DNA from: Methanolobus vulcani
Lineage (GTDB): Archaea; Halobacteriota; Methanosarcinia; Methanosarcinales; Methanosarcinaceae
Reading direction: 5' to 3'
DNA length: 64,000 nt
NCBI RefSeq assembly: GCF_900100715.1
Contig: NZ_FNCA01000001.1
Coordinates: 62,001-126,000 of the forward strand
Part shown: piece after piece, positions 34,755-43,322 of the stretch
How positions within the stretch are numbered: the stretch's first letter is position 1
Layout: the number at the start of each line of letters is the position of its first letter
The notes under the pieces: model-generated
Databases searched by the model: none
Told to the model about the DNA's origin: nothing
What the model saw: only the letters and a program-made list of their open reading frames with translations
Translations under genes and position numbers: made by a program

Positions 34755-35660
34755 TCAGCCAATAATCTCTTCAAGACCCTTATAGAGATCGATCTTTGGT
34801 TCAAAACCAATACCTTTAGCCTTTGTGATACAGGATGAACTGTGTTTTATGTCACCTGGCATAGGGTCTTTGTACTCTATATCCATGGAACTGTCAAATA
34901 TGTCCAGAACAATCTGCGCCAGTTCATCTATACGTGTGACCATGCCGGTTCCTACGTTATAGACATTTCCATCCTTACCGGCCCCACTCACCAGTAGTGT
35001 GATCATATCAACCACATCATGTGCAGAGACAAAATCCCTGGTGTTTGAGCCATCGCCGAAGATAACAGGAGGAAGACCTTCCCTTAATCTCCCTATGAAC
35101 TTAGAAATCACACCTGAATAAGGATTGGAAGGGTCCTGTCTGGGACTATATATGTTGAAAGGTCTTATGCTGACAGTGGGAAGACCATATGCATGATGAT
35201 ACATACTACAATATTTCTCACCACAAAGCTTGCTGGCACCATATGGTGACATAGGATCCTGAGGGTGTTTCTCATCAATTGGAAGATATTGCGGATTTCC
35301 GTAAACAGCAGCAGAACTTATGTATACGAAACGCTCAATGTCGCCGGATCTGGCCCCTTCAAGAAGGTTCAGGGTTCCAAATACGTTGTTATCCGCATCA
35401 AATAAAGGCTCGGACATGGAACGGGCAACACTTATCTGGGCTGCTGTATGGATTATAATATCATTTTGAGATGCAAGTTCCCTGGCATCAGAAGACCTTA
35501 TGTCGTCTTTTACAAAACTAACATTTGAAGGCAGATCTGGTTCCTTTCCTGAAGACAGATTATCAAGTACAGTAACTTCATAGCTGTCATGCATAATGTC
35601 AACCAGATAACTACCTACCTGACCAATGCCACCGGTAATAAGAACCTTCTTCATGTTCAT
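34755..35660 (-). CDS. UDP-glucose/UDP-GlcNAc 4-epimerase-like SDR
   Basis: 301 aa from ATG 35660 (35654 also possible). An apparent upstream extension overlaps the Cys-rich gene and is rejected. KKVLITGGIGQVGSYLVDIM binds NAD with an unusual GIGQVG loop. The active site is SSAAVYG and SPYGASKLCGEKYC. IRPFNIYSPRQDPSNPYSG is typical of archaeal GalE-like enzymes. It likely supplies a galacto-type sugar for the neighbouring glycan genes. Confidence 0.9.
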   Translation of the reverse strand: MNMKKVLITGGIGQVGSYLVDIMHDSYEVTVLDNLSSGKEPDLPSNVSFVKDDIRSSDARELASQNDIIIHTAAQISVARSMSEPLFDADNNVFGTLNLLEGARSGDIERFVYISSAAVYGNPQYLPIDEKHPQDPMSPYGASKLCGEKYCSMYHHAYGLPTVSIRPFNIYSPRQDPSNPYSGVISKFIGRLREGLPPVIFGDGSNTRDFVSAHDVVDMITLLVSGAGKDGNVYNVGTGMVTRIDELAQIVLDIFDSSMDIEYKDPMPGDIKHSSSCITKAKGIGFEPKIDLYKGLEEIIG

Positions 35661-35773
35661 TAAATTGTGAGCTTTATATATAACAGTACCTCTGACGCAA
35701 AAATAACAGAAAGTAAAAGGATCCAGAAAAAGTGTATAAAACAAAATTGAAAACAAAAAAGAAAGATTTGGAC

Positions 35774-35932
35774 TTAGCACACAGTTTTCAACTGCTCTAA
35801 GCCCCTGGAGACAGTTCCAAATGTTGCACGTTCCATGCAGTGAAGAGTGCAATACATCTCCTCACGGGCATAGTTCTCGTAAACATAGATAGGACTGCCA
35901 CATGTTGCGCATTTTTTCTCTACTAATTTCAT
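35774..35932 (-). CDS. Small zinc-ribbon-like protein
   Basis: 52 aa. KKCATCGSPIYVYENYAREE then MYCTLHCMERA gives CxxC plus CxxxC, a likely zinc-binding knuckle. The ATG at 35932 has GGTGGT four bases upstream; an ATG at 35968 lacks such a site. Function unknown. It is divergent from the GPT gene across a 403-bp region. Confidence 0.68.
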   Translation of the reverse strand: MKLVEKKCATCGSPIYVYENYAREEMYCTLHCMERATFGTVSRGLEQLKTVC

Positions 35933-36068
35933 TGTACCACCTATAGTAAGTAACTCCGAAGCAGACATACTGTAATGTATGCCCTGGAGTATTAACTATC
36001 ATTATGACAATAACCCAATTGTCAATTGAAAAAAGATGACAATACTATATAAATTTATGTTTGATGCA

Positions 36069-36110
36069 ATAAATTATAATCATGATGATTATGAGATAGC
36101 AATAATTTAT
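36069..36110. promoter_or_regulatory. Nested palindromes in the divergent region 35933-36335
   Basis: ATAAATTAT (36069-36077) pairs with ATAATTTAT (36102-36110). Inside lies ATAATCAT-G-ATGATTAT (36076-36092). The region separates the Cys-rich gene from the GPT gene, so a shared operator is possible. The AT content makes chance palindromes easier. Confidence 0.4.
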
Positions 36111-36335
36111 AGATAAGGAAAACATTATTATATAAAACTGGGCTTATTTCAGGGAAATACTGTACAAAACAGAAACCATTCTATATTCAAAGCACATAGA
36201 ATACATAGCAGTAAATACATATATAATAAATGAATAAATAAAAAAGCTAATAAAGAGCCAGATTCAGTCTACGGATGATGTTGGCTATGGAATTGAAAAT
36301 AAATTGATAATAAACTAATTCAGAGGATTTGAACT

Positions 36336-37316
36336 ATGCTGGATCTGGATTCACCTTCTACACTTTTAACCTTGGTTCTTGGAAGCACTTTTTTGGTGCC
36401 GTTCCTGGCTACATATGTATCAATGCCTTATTTTATCAGAAAACTTACGGATAAGGGCATCATAGCCAGGGATTATTATAAGAGAGAAGTGACCATGATC
36501 CCAGAAAGAGGAGGCATTGCCATTATCCTTGTGGCTATGGTATGTTTCTCCCTGAACACTCTGTTCTTCAAATTCTCATCAACAAATTATGTGGTCCTCA
36601 TAGTAATTGCCATGTTCGGTCTATTTGGAATACTGGACGATATGGTCGATATTGGCAGGGTAACAAAACTGCTTCTTATGTATTATTGTTCATATCCACT
36701 TATCCAGTATGCCACTCATACGGCCTTCACACTCCCCAGTGCCGGCAACATTGAGCTGGGAATTCTTTACCTGCAGTTCATTGTACCCACATATGTCCTT
36801 GTTGCATCCAACCTTGTGAACATGCACTCAGGTTTCAACGGTCTTGCATCAGGATTGTCTGTTATCGTTCTCATATCCTTGATAATAAAATCCATACTTT
36901 TAGGTGATGTGGACAACACCTTTGCTGTTGTCAGTGTTACAGGAGCAACCCTTGGCTATTATATGTACGACAGGTATCCTTCAAAGATATTCTGGGGAAA
37001 TGTGGGATCACTCACCATAGGAGCAGCTATTGGAACTATAATAGTGGTCCAGGGTTTTATCATCAGTGGTTTCATCATGCTTATCCCACATACAATTAAC
37101 TTCCTCATGTACGTCTACTGGAGAGTAATGAAGTTCCCGGTAGCTAAATTTGGAAAAGAGAGAGAAGATGGAACTCTTGAAGTTCCAAATGCACTCACAC
37201 TCAAATGGGTTCTTCCTTATTATCGCAGAGTAACTGAAAGGCAAGCCACCTGGGCAATGTACGCCCTTACAATGTTATTCTGTGCAATTGGAATACTCTT
37301 CCCCGGAAGGATCTGA
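36336..37316 (+). CDS. GPT-family UDP-GlcNAc/dolichyl-phosphate sugar-1-phosphate transferase (AglH-like)
   Basis: 326 aa, about ten membrane helices. Family motifs are PERGGIAIILVAMVCF, FGILDDMVDIG (DDxxD-type), ASNLVNMHSGFNGLASG and KIFWGNVGSLTIGA. It moves a HexNAc-1-phosphate onto dolichyl phosphate and so starts lipid-linked glycan assembly. AGAGGA precedes the ATG. It sits beside the nucleotide-sugar operon that could feed it or later steps. Confidence 0.92.
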   Translation: MLDLDSPSTLLTLVLGSTFLVPFLATYVSMPYFIRKLTDKGIIARDYYKREVTMIPERGGIAIILVAMVCFSLNTLFFKFSSTNYVVLIVIAMFGLFGILDDMVDIGRVTKLLLMYYCSYPLIQYATHTAFTLPSAGNIELGILYLQFIVPTYVLVASNLVNMHSGFNGLASGLSVIVLISLIIKSILLGDVDNTFAVVSVTGATLGYYMYDRYPSKIFWGNVGSLTIGAAIGTIIVVQGFIISGFIMLIPHTINFLMYVYWRVMKFPVAKFGKEREDGTLEVPNALTLKWVLPYYRRVTERQATWAMYALTMLFCAIGILFPGRI

Positions 37317-37650
37317 ACTGCTACAATAAAGCTTAAGGAATCTTTACTTGTATTTTTTACATATGATATGCACAATTACTGTCTGTTTCTTTTTTCATAA
37401 CACTTCAGCAGGGCTGATATCTTTATCTACGATCAATTATGCAGCCGTGCTATGCTGAATTATTATTTGTTTACAAAATGATGTATTGCAGGTCATGAAT
37501 AACTTGAGTAAGCACGAAGGGGGCAAAGCCGGCATTTTACCATAAAGCGGAACAAAATATCCTGCATAATACCATGGAATGTTTCTTCACAAGACCTCTA
37601 TAGAATTATCAGCATGAACAGGATAATTTTTGGAACAATCTTCTGTGCAC

Positions 37651-37684
37651 AGGCATCGAAATGCGCCACCTTCGGTGGATGGTT
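37651..37684 (+). repeat. Hairpin repeat copy j within the 580-bp gene-free stretch 37317-37896
   Basis: CATCGAAATGCGCCACCTTC then GGTGGATGG forms CCACC-TTC-GGTGG. It is the copy farthest from the TA islands. I see no gene in the rest of 37317-37847. Confidence 0.55.
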
Positions 37685-37847
37685 ACTTTGTTTTTAGATT
37701 ACAGATTGCTTTTTATGGAAATGAAAAGCAGCAAGATTTATGTTACTCATATTAACAGGAATTCTACAGAGCCTTTTTGTATTCTGCGCTATGCGGTAGA
37801 CAAACAGTAATGGAGAGGCAATAACCAGAAAAGAGAAGCAGATCAAT

Positions 37848-37874
37848 AAAAAAAAGTGTGCCCCGAAAGGGGCA
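37848..37874 (-). terminator. Terminator hairpin of the cohesin-dockerin protein gene
   Basis: TGCCCCGAAAGGGGCA (37859-37874) is a perfect 6-bp GC stem. On the minus strand it is followed within a few bases by a run of eight T. It lies 22 bp after the stop of the gene at 37897. Confidence 0.7.
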
Positions 37875-37896
37875 TCTAATTAATTTTTGTTTAACC

Positions 37897-40800
37897 TTAA
37901 ACAGTTTCACCGAAGTGACCTGATACTATTGAAAGGTCCTGGATGTTCACAGTACTGTCCTGGTTCACATCCCAACGAGGAAGTTCTGTGGTGTAGGTTT
38001 TACCATAGTTCTGACCAACAAGGGTAATGTCAAGTACATTGACAATTCCATCCTCATTTACATCCCATCTTGGCTGCAGGTCTGTGATGGTTATTGTACT
38101 TGATGAGCTTACTTCTTCTGTACCATCACTTATTGTTACCTTAATGGTGTGAGTTCCTGCAGATTCATAGTCTGTTGTCCATGAGTAGCTGAAAGATGTG
38201 CTTACCTGTACACCATCGATCTCAATGAGATAACTTAATGAATCTCCATCTGCATCATTTGCAGCTACATTCACTTCAATGGTTGAACCTTCTTCAAATA
38301 CAGAACTGTCTGCTGGTTCAAAGAGAGTTATCTCAGGCATGTGGTTCAATGGTGTCACGGTTATGCTCACATTTACTGTGTCTGTAAGATATCCATCTGT
38401 GACTTCAAATGAGGCTACATATGATCCTGCATCTCCTTCTGATGGAGTCCAGCTGAAACTTCCTCCATTGAAAGTTGCACCGGATGGGAGTGTTGTGGCT
38501 GTGTATGTAAGTTCATCAGCATCTGCGTCAGTTGCACTTACCGTGAAACTAAGGCTCTGTCCTTCAACTACAGTCTGTGATGGAACAGATATGAACTGCG
38601 GAGCTGTGTCAATGAGAACTGTTGCATTGGAAACTGTATATCCTGCAGGATTGGAGTTTACATCACTAAGGATCACATCGGAAAGTCCTATATTAAGTAT
38701 ACCGGAGCTGCTGCCAGCTACCATCTCGATTGTGGCCATTACATCTGGAGATGTGATGGTTCCGCTACCTACTATGGCTGCATAGACATTGTCCAGTAGT
38801 CCTGCTGCATTGTCAATACTGTCATACTGGAAGGTTGTTGCAAGTCCGCTTGCTGTGAACAGGTCACCTTCATTTACTGTAGAGATACTTGCAAGTTGAC
38901 TATACTGCAGGTCAAACTGTGAACCTGTAAGATCCTGGGTCGGATCTATGTACACATCCAGACTGAAAGATTCTCCCGGAGCTACTGTTGCACTTGACGG
39001 GGTGATAGAGATGGATGAATACGCCGATTCTGCTGCTGCAGAGACTATTACTGTCCATGACCTTGAGATAGTTCCTGCTGCTGCAGTTCCATCAAAGGTT
39101 ATAATGTGAGTACCTGCTGTAGTCCATGATTCCACATGCTGTGTTGTACCAGCTTCAACCTCTACACCATCAAGAGACCAGACTGCACTTGTGAATTCCT
39201 GACTGGTATCTACTGAGAATGTGGTGGATTCACCTGTTGTTGCTGTAAGTGATGTTGCAGATGGTGTGAATGACAGGCCTGTACCAGAGGAGACTGGTGC
39301 ATCTTCTTGTACTGTCTCACCTTCAGTGATCTCCCATGTCTGCACTACAGCACCATTTGAATTAAATCCTGAGAACATGATCGTAGTTGTTCCAGATTCT
39401 ACTTCCCATGTATAATCCATTGATCCTGATGATACAAGGTTTCCATTTACATACCACTTCATGGTTGTCAGTTCCTGATCAGCCCATACCTGGAACTTCC
39501 TGGATTCACCTGCTGTGAATGGATTGTCAGAGCTTGGTGCAAATCCTGTGATCTGAGGAGACGTGCTGCTTGCATCAGGAATGATTGCAGTGATCGTGTA
39601 TGTTGGAGTATTTGGATCTTCACGATACCATGTTGAGTCTGGGGTGATGCCTTTGAGGGTTACTGTGTCATCTGTTGGGGATGTGAATTCTGCAGAATAG
39701 GCATAAGCAGTATAGGTATTATCTGTAGCATATTTACCTACAGCTATTGCAGGAGCATTCAAACGCCTAACCATTGGTGAAAAAGTAAATCCGTCTGCAT
39801 CAAGAGGGAACACTGATATCTCGTTTCCATAGCCGTCAACACTTTTAATGGAACTATCAATTTCATTCGAAATCTCAAGGTTTCCACCTGACAGGTTTAT
39901 TCCTTTTGAATCTATTACCTCAAAACTTGGATAGTAATACTCTGCAAGGTTGTTCTTGTATGACAATAACTGATATTTTGTATTGATAGCCAACGCATTG
40001 TCGGTATAATACGATCCAAACCGATAAAATGAACTATCAATTACAATACCATTTTGAACATTATATGATCCTATCTTTGTATAAAGGAAATATTCATCGA
40101 AATTCTTGTAGTCTACTCCATGATCCATAGACATATTAATAACAGTCACATCTTTTGTTCCAAAAGATTTAAAGCTGCCATTCATTATTGATACATCTTC
40201 AAAAGTTATATTTGTGACATTGTCAGAAAACTGAGCACCGCCATTTTCGAGATAGAAATCTTTGAAATGAATGTTTTCTGCAGCTGGTGATGTTTGGTAA
40301 CCTGCTGTAACAATTACATTATTGCTAACAGAATCATAAACTTTAACAGATTCCAATATCAGGTTCTTTGCAGGATGGATATCAACTCCGTTGTGACCTG
40401 AATTTCTAATTATAATGTTTTTAAATCTAGAATTATTTTCCATTGCTGCTGCACCAAAACCACTCCATCCAGTGTCATTAATGAAAAGATCATGACCATA
40501 ATTATTATTTCCTTCACTTAAGGATATACCTAGATAGCCAGTTTTAGGATCAAGATAACTTCCAACATGTGATACATTTATATTATAAAATTCACTGTTA
40601 GTCATACTTTTAAAGAGTACTCCATTCAAGTGTGAAATGTTTGTTATTTCTACATCATGAATTAACAGATGATCACAATTCAAAGTATAAAATGCACCTG
40701 CGCTAGTAGGGTTTCCATCAAATATGTCTACATTAAATACTTCTGTATTTTTTAAGTTCTCTAACCAAAAGTCACGTGAATTTGAAATATTTATATCAGA

Positions 40801-41307
40801 TAATGTGCCTACAACGCTATCATAAATTTGAATGGCTGTGGAATAACGAATATTTACATCATGGAATTCAGAATTATGTAATGCAATACCTCCTACCAAT
40901 GATGCATTATCATTTTCTAAATCCCAGCCAGTTATTGAGATATCATGTATTCTGAAAATATCATTCGAATTATAACCATAAAGCAATTTAGATTTTGCGC
41001 TATTGCCTGTGAGTCTTAATTCTGAAATCTGCGTACCATTTAAGTATACTGTCGAATTCTTAGAATAAATTGCTCCATTTACTAGCCATATGTTATTATC
41101 CATTGGAGCTACAATATTAGCATTATTTATTGATTCATTTATCTTGAGAATATCGACGCTAGGCTCGTTTTCTACGATAACAACTTTAAAAGTACTATCA
41201 TAATATATACTTGCTGTTGCATTAAATGAAAAACAAGCCATTATTATAGTAGTAAAAATAAATAATTGGAATATCAGTTTAATTACGTTTTTATTTTTAG
41301 TAGTCAT
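37897..41307 (-). CDS. Large secreted beta-helix protein with Ig-like, cohesin and dockerin modules
   Basis: 1136 aa. Signal peptide at 1-33 (LIFQLFIFTTIIMACFSF). Residues ~60-470 are a right-handed parallel beta-helix of short N-rich repeats (VTNITFEDVSIMNGSF and similar). Two Ig-like modules follow (~570-745; each with WYVNG or WSLDG and a TW/SW end), then a cohesin-like domain (~752-890, SSISITPSSATVAPGESFSL, then FDLQYSQLASIS). A cadherin/Ig module follows (ATDADADELTYTATTLPSG), another Ig-like one (DADGDSLSYLIEIDG) and a C-terminal dockerin with two calcium loops (DVNEDGIVNVLDI, DVNQDSTVNIQDL). No CTERM anchor. The cohesin and dockerin could chain copies or attach it to other surface proteins. 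Confidence 0.88.
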   Translation of the reverse strand: MTTKNKNVIKLIFQLFIFTTIIMACFSFNATASIYYDSTFKVVIVENEPSVDILKINESINNANIVAPMDNNIWLVNGAIYSKNSTVYLNGTQISELRLTGNSAKSKLLYGYNSNDIFRIHDISITGWDLENDNASLVGGIALHNSEFHDVNIRYSTAIQIYDSVVGTLSDINISNSRDFWLENLKNTEVFNVDIFDGNPTSAGAFYTLNCDHLLIHDVEITNISHLNGVLFKSMTNSEFYNINVSHVGSYLDPKTGYLGISLSEGNNNYGHDLFINDTGWSGFGAAAMENNSRFKNIIIRNSGHNGVDIHPAKNLILESVKVYDSVSNNVIVTAGYQTSPAAENIHFKDFYLENGGAQFSDNVTNITFEDVSIMNGSFKSFGTKDVTVINMSMDHGVDYKNFDEYFLYTKIGSYNVQNGIVIDSSFYRFGSYYTDNALAINTKYQLLSYKNNLAEYYYPSFEVIDSKGINLSGGNLEISNEIDSSIKSVDGYGNEISVFPLDADGFTFSPMVRRLNAPAIAVGKYATDNTYTAYAYSAEFTSPTDDTVTLKGITPDSTWYREDPNTPTYTITAIIPDASSTSPQITGFAPSSDNPFTAGESRKFQVWADQELTTMKWYVNGNLVSSGSMDYTWEVESGTTTIMFSGFNSNGAVVQTWEITEGETVQEDAPVSSGTGLSFTPSATSLTATTGESTTFSVDTSQEFTSAVWSLDGVEVEAGTTQHVESWTTAGTHIITFDGTAAAGTISRSWTVIVSAAAESAYSSISITPSSATVAPGESFSLDVYIDPTQDLTGSQFDLQYSQLASISTVNEGDLFTASGLATTFQYDSIDNAAGLLDNVYAAIVGSGTITSPDVMATIEMVAGSSSGILNIGLSDVILSDVNSNPAGYTVSNATVLIDTAPQFISVPSQTVVEGQSLSFTVSATDADADELTYTATTLPSGATFNGGSFSWTPSEGDAGSYVASFEVTDGYLTDTVNVSITVTPLNHMPEITLFEPADSSVFEEGSTIEVNVAANDADGDSLSYLIEIDGVQVSTSFSYSWTTDYESAGTHTIKVTISDGTEEVSSSSTITITDLQPRWDVNEDGIVNVLDITLVGQNYGKTYTTELPRWDVNQDSTVNIQDLSIVSGHFGETV

Positions 41308-41627
41308 GTCAACCTCAACCTAATAATAGATTTTGTCTATGTGAAAAGACGGACGTACATGAACATATATTATATGAACACAAAATCAGACTAGTTGAAC
41401 ATGAGATTCCTTGCATAATTACCTCTTGGTTAGTAAATGATTAAATGAATTATAACAGCTACCTAATAAACAAAGGTCAATATTAACATTTTGATAAAAT
41501 ATATTTTATAAAATATGTGGACTGTGACTTATGTTCATAATTTGATGGTATTAATAAAACGAGGATAACCTTGATAGCACTTTTCGAAAGATAAAACATC
41601 TTGCATAGGACATAAACAAAAGTATTT
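41308..41627. other. 320-bp gene-free stretch, AT-rich
   Basis: Contains the upstream region of the cohesin-dockerin gene and the 3' side of the acyltransferase at 41628. Only short frames overlapping the acyltransferase are open. Nothing else was recognised. Confidence 0.5.
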
Positions 41628-42197
41628 TCATTTGAGTTTTTTAATTTCCCTTGCTGGAACTCCGGCAACAACAGAAAATTGGGCAACATCAGTGTTCACA
41701 ACAGAATTTGCACCTATTACAGAATGAGTGCCTATAGAAACATTTGGCAATACAATAGAACCACGGCCAATCCATACATCTTCACTTATTTCTATTTCAC
41801 CCATCGTATACCCTTGTGAATTAATGAGACTATCTAAATCAGTAAAAGAATGATTACTATCTCTTATACTAGTGAATTCACCAATTAACGAATTTGACCC
41901 TATTTTTACAGATTTCATACATGCAATAAAATCATATCCAGTAAAGTTAACGTTATTACCTATCGATAAATTGGCACCTGAACTACACTCTATTCTACAA
42001 CCGTTTCCAAAAAAAGAATTGTCTCCTATTTTCAAAATAGAGTTTTGACCTATTCGTAACCAAATATTAGAATGAACTTGCACGTTTTTTCCAATCAACA
42101 ATTGTGTATTACATTTGTTCAATGCATTCTGCAATTTAATTTTAAATCGAAGTTTTATGAAAAATATGTGTGAACGCATTAATTTAAGCATTTGCAT
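41628..42197 (-). CDS. Hexapeptide-repeat acyltransferase (WbbJ/Maa type)
   Basis: 189 aa. Hexapeptide turns run from LLIGKNVQVHSNIWLRIG through ILKIGDNSFFGNG to WIGRGSIVLPNVSIGTHSVI and end AGVPAREIK. The catalytic histidine is probably in SIRDSNHSF. Such enzymes O- or N-acetylate sugars using acetyl-CoA. It is the last gene of the run 48004-41628 and overlaps the glycosyltransferase gene by 14 nt. Confidence 0.87.
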   Translation of the reverse strand: MQMLKLMRSHIFFIKLRFKIKLQNALNKCNTQLLIGKNVQVHSNIWLRIGQNSILKIGDNSFFGNGCRIECSSGANLSIGNNVNFTGYDFIACMKSVKIGSNSLIGEFTSIRDSNHSFTDLDSLINSQGYTMGEIEISEDVWIGRGSIVLPNVSIGTHSVIGANSVVNTDVAQFSVVAGVPAREIKKLK

Positions 42198-43308
42198 TTG
42201 ATATCACATCCTTATAAAGATAGATATAATCATTTGCAAGCAAATCCCACCTAAAATTATTTGCAAAATTTTTTTGCTTTTCTAAAAGTGTGGCATCTAC
42301 TGAATAACTTGTTTTGTGCAAAATATTAAGTATAGATTCTACATTTGGAACAAAGGAATTTGAATTTAATCCATTTTCAATTGCAAAATCATTTATACCT
42401 GCATATTTTGAAAAATAAACCGGACAATTTGAACTGGCAAGAGCTTCAACTGCAGCTAAGCAAAAAGCATCAAAAAGTGATGGATAGATAGCAATATCTA
42501 CATTTTTCAAAAAATATTTAATATCATCTTTTTCTAAGTGACCTAAGAATGAAATATTTTTATTAACACCTAAACTAGAAGCCAATTGAATTAAATCGTC
42601 ATGATGAGCCCCATCTCCTGCAAGAAATAAATGAGCTGTTGAATCTGATTTTAAATAGGATGAAAAAGCATTCAATAATAGATCTACTCCTTTTTCAGGA
42701 GATAAACGACCATGATAAAATACTTTTTTAACCATGCTTTTGTTTCTAATCGCAGATTTAGATTTTACATTAACTTGATCATATTCCACAGAATTAAACC
42801 AAAATTCATCCACCCCATTTGGAATAACCACACTCTGTTTTACGCCATAATTAAGTAAAATTTGTTTCATCGAATAAGAATGAACAACTACCCTTGTTGG
42901 AAATTTTAGTAAAAATGGCACACATAATGAATTAATCCGATCAGAGATGCTAGCCTTTTTATTATGTTGCCTTATATACATAAGATGCATTCTCACATCG
43001 CCATGATAATGCAAAATAAGAGGCCTTTTCAAAAACAGAGAACACATTATTAATAAAAACTTATGATTGGGGAAAATATTGGGGCTAATAGCAATATGAA
43101 CTAAACAATTTTTATTTCTTACAAAATTAAACCATGAAAAAATTTGTAATCCATGTTTTTGCATAAATTCATAACTAGGTTTTTCACCTGATAAAAGTAT
43201 ATATTGAAATGGCAAAGACCCCTTTAGAGATAATAATTCCATGAAAATAGATTTGCTAACCATACTAGGAGCATCACTATATTTTGAACAATAATATATA
43301 AGATTCAT
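42184..43308 (-). CDS. GT4-family glycosyltransferase
   Basis: 374 aa. MNLIYYCSKYSDAPSMVSKS starts an acceptor domain without the classic GG loop. The donor domain has VFYHGRLSPEKGVDLLLNAF, LFLAGDGAHHDDL and IYPSLFDAFCLAAVEALASS, keeping the E-X7-E region in a modified form (F-D-A-F-C). Strongly AT-rich like its neighbours. It lies between a hexapeptide transferase and the membrane protein at 43323. Confidence 0.87.
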   Translation of the reverse strand: MNLIYYCSKYSDAPSMVSKSIFMELLSLKGSLPFQYILLSGEKPSYEFMQKHGLQIFSWFNFVRNKNCLVHIAISPNIFPNHKFLLIMCSLFLKRPLILHYHGDVRMHLMYIRQHNKKASISDRINSLCVPFLLKFPTRVVVHSYSMKQILLNYGVKQSVVIPNGVDEFWFNSVEYDQVNVKSKSAIRNKSMVKKVFYHGRLSPEKGVDLLLNAFSSYLKSDSTAHLFLAGDGAHHDDLIQLASSLGVNKNISFLGHLEKDDIKYFLKNVDIAIYPSLFDAFCLAAVEALASSNCPVYFSKYAGINDFAIENGLNSNSFVPNVESILNILHKTSYSVDATLLEKQKNFANNFRWDLLANDYIYLYKDVISNANA

Positions 43309-43322
43309 TCAGCCAACCTCTC

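Noticed and set aside
35661-35852. N-terminal extension of the epimerase at 34755
   Set aside because: Overlaps the Cys-rich gene with its own good ribosome site; the NAD-binding motif starts right after ATG 35654/35660.
37762-37772. TTCTACAGAGC, identical to the first 11 bases of the ~305-bp repeat, near hairpin copy j
   Set aside because: Only the 11-mer is shared; the order relative to the hairpin is reversed and no other part of the repeat is present, so a third copy is not supported.
38279-38785. 168-codon open frame on the plus strand within the cohesin-dockerin gene
   Set aside because: Antisense shadow of a long gene with clear domains; Ser/Val-rich composition is the complement of the real codons.
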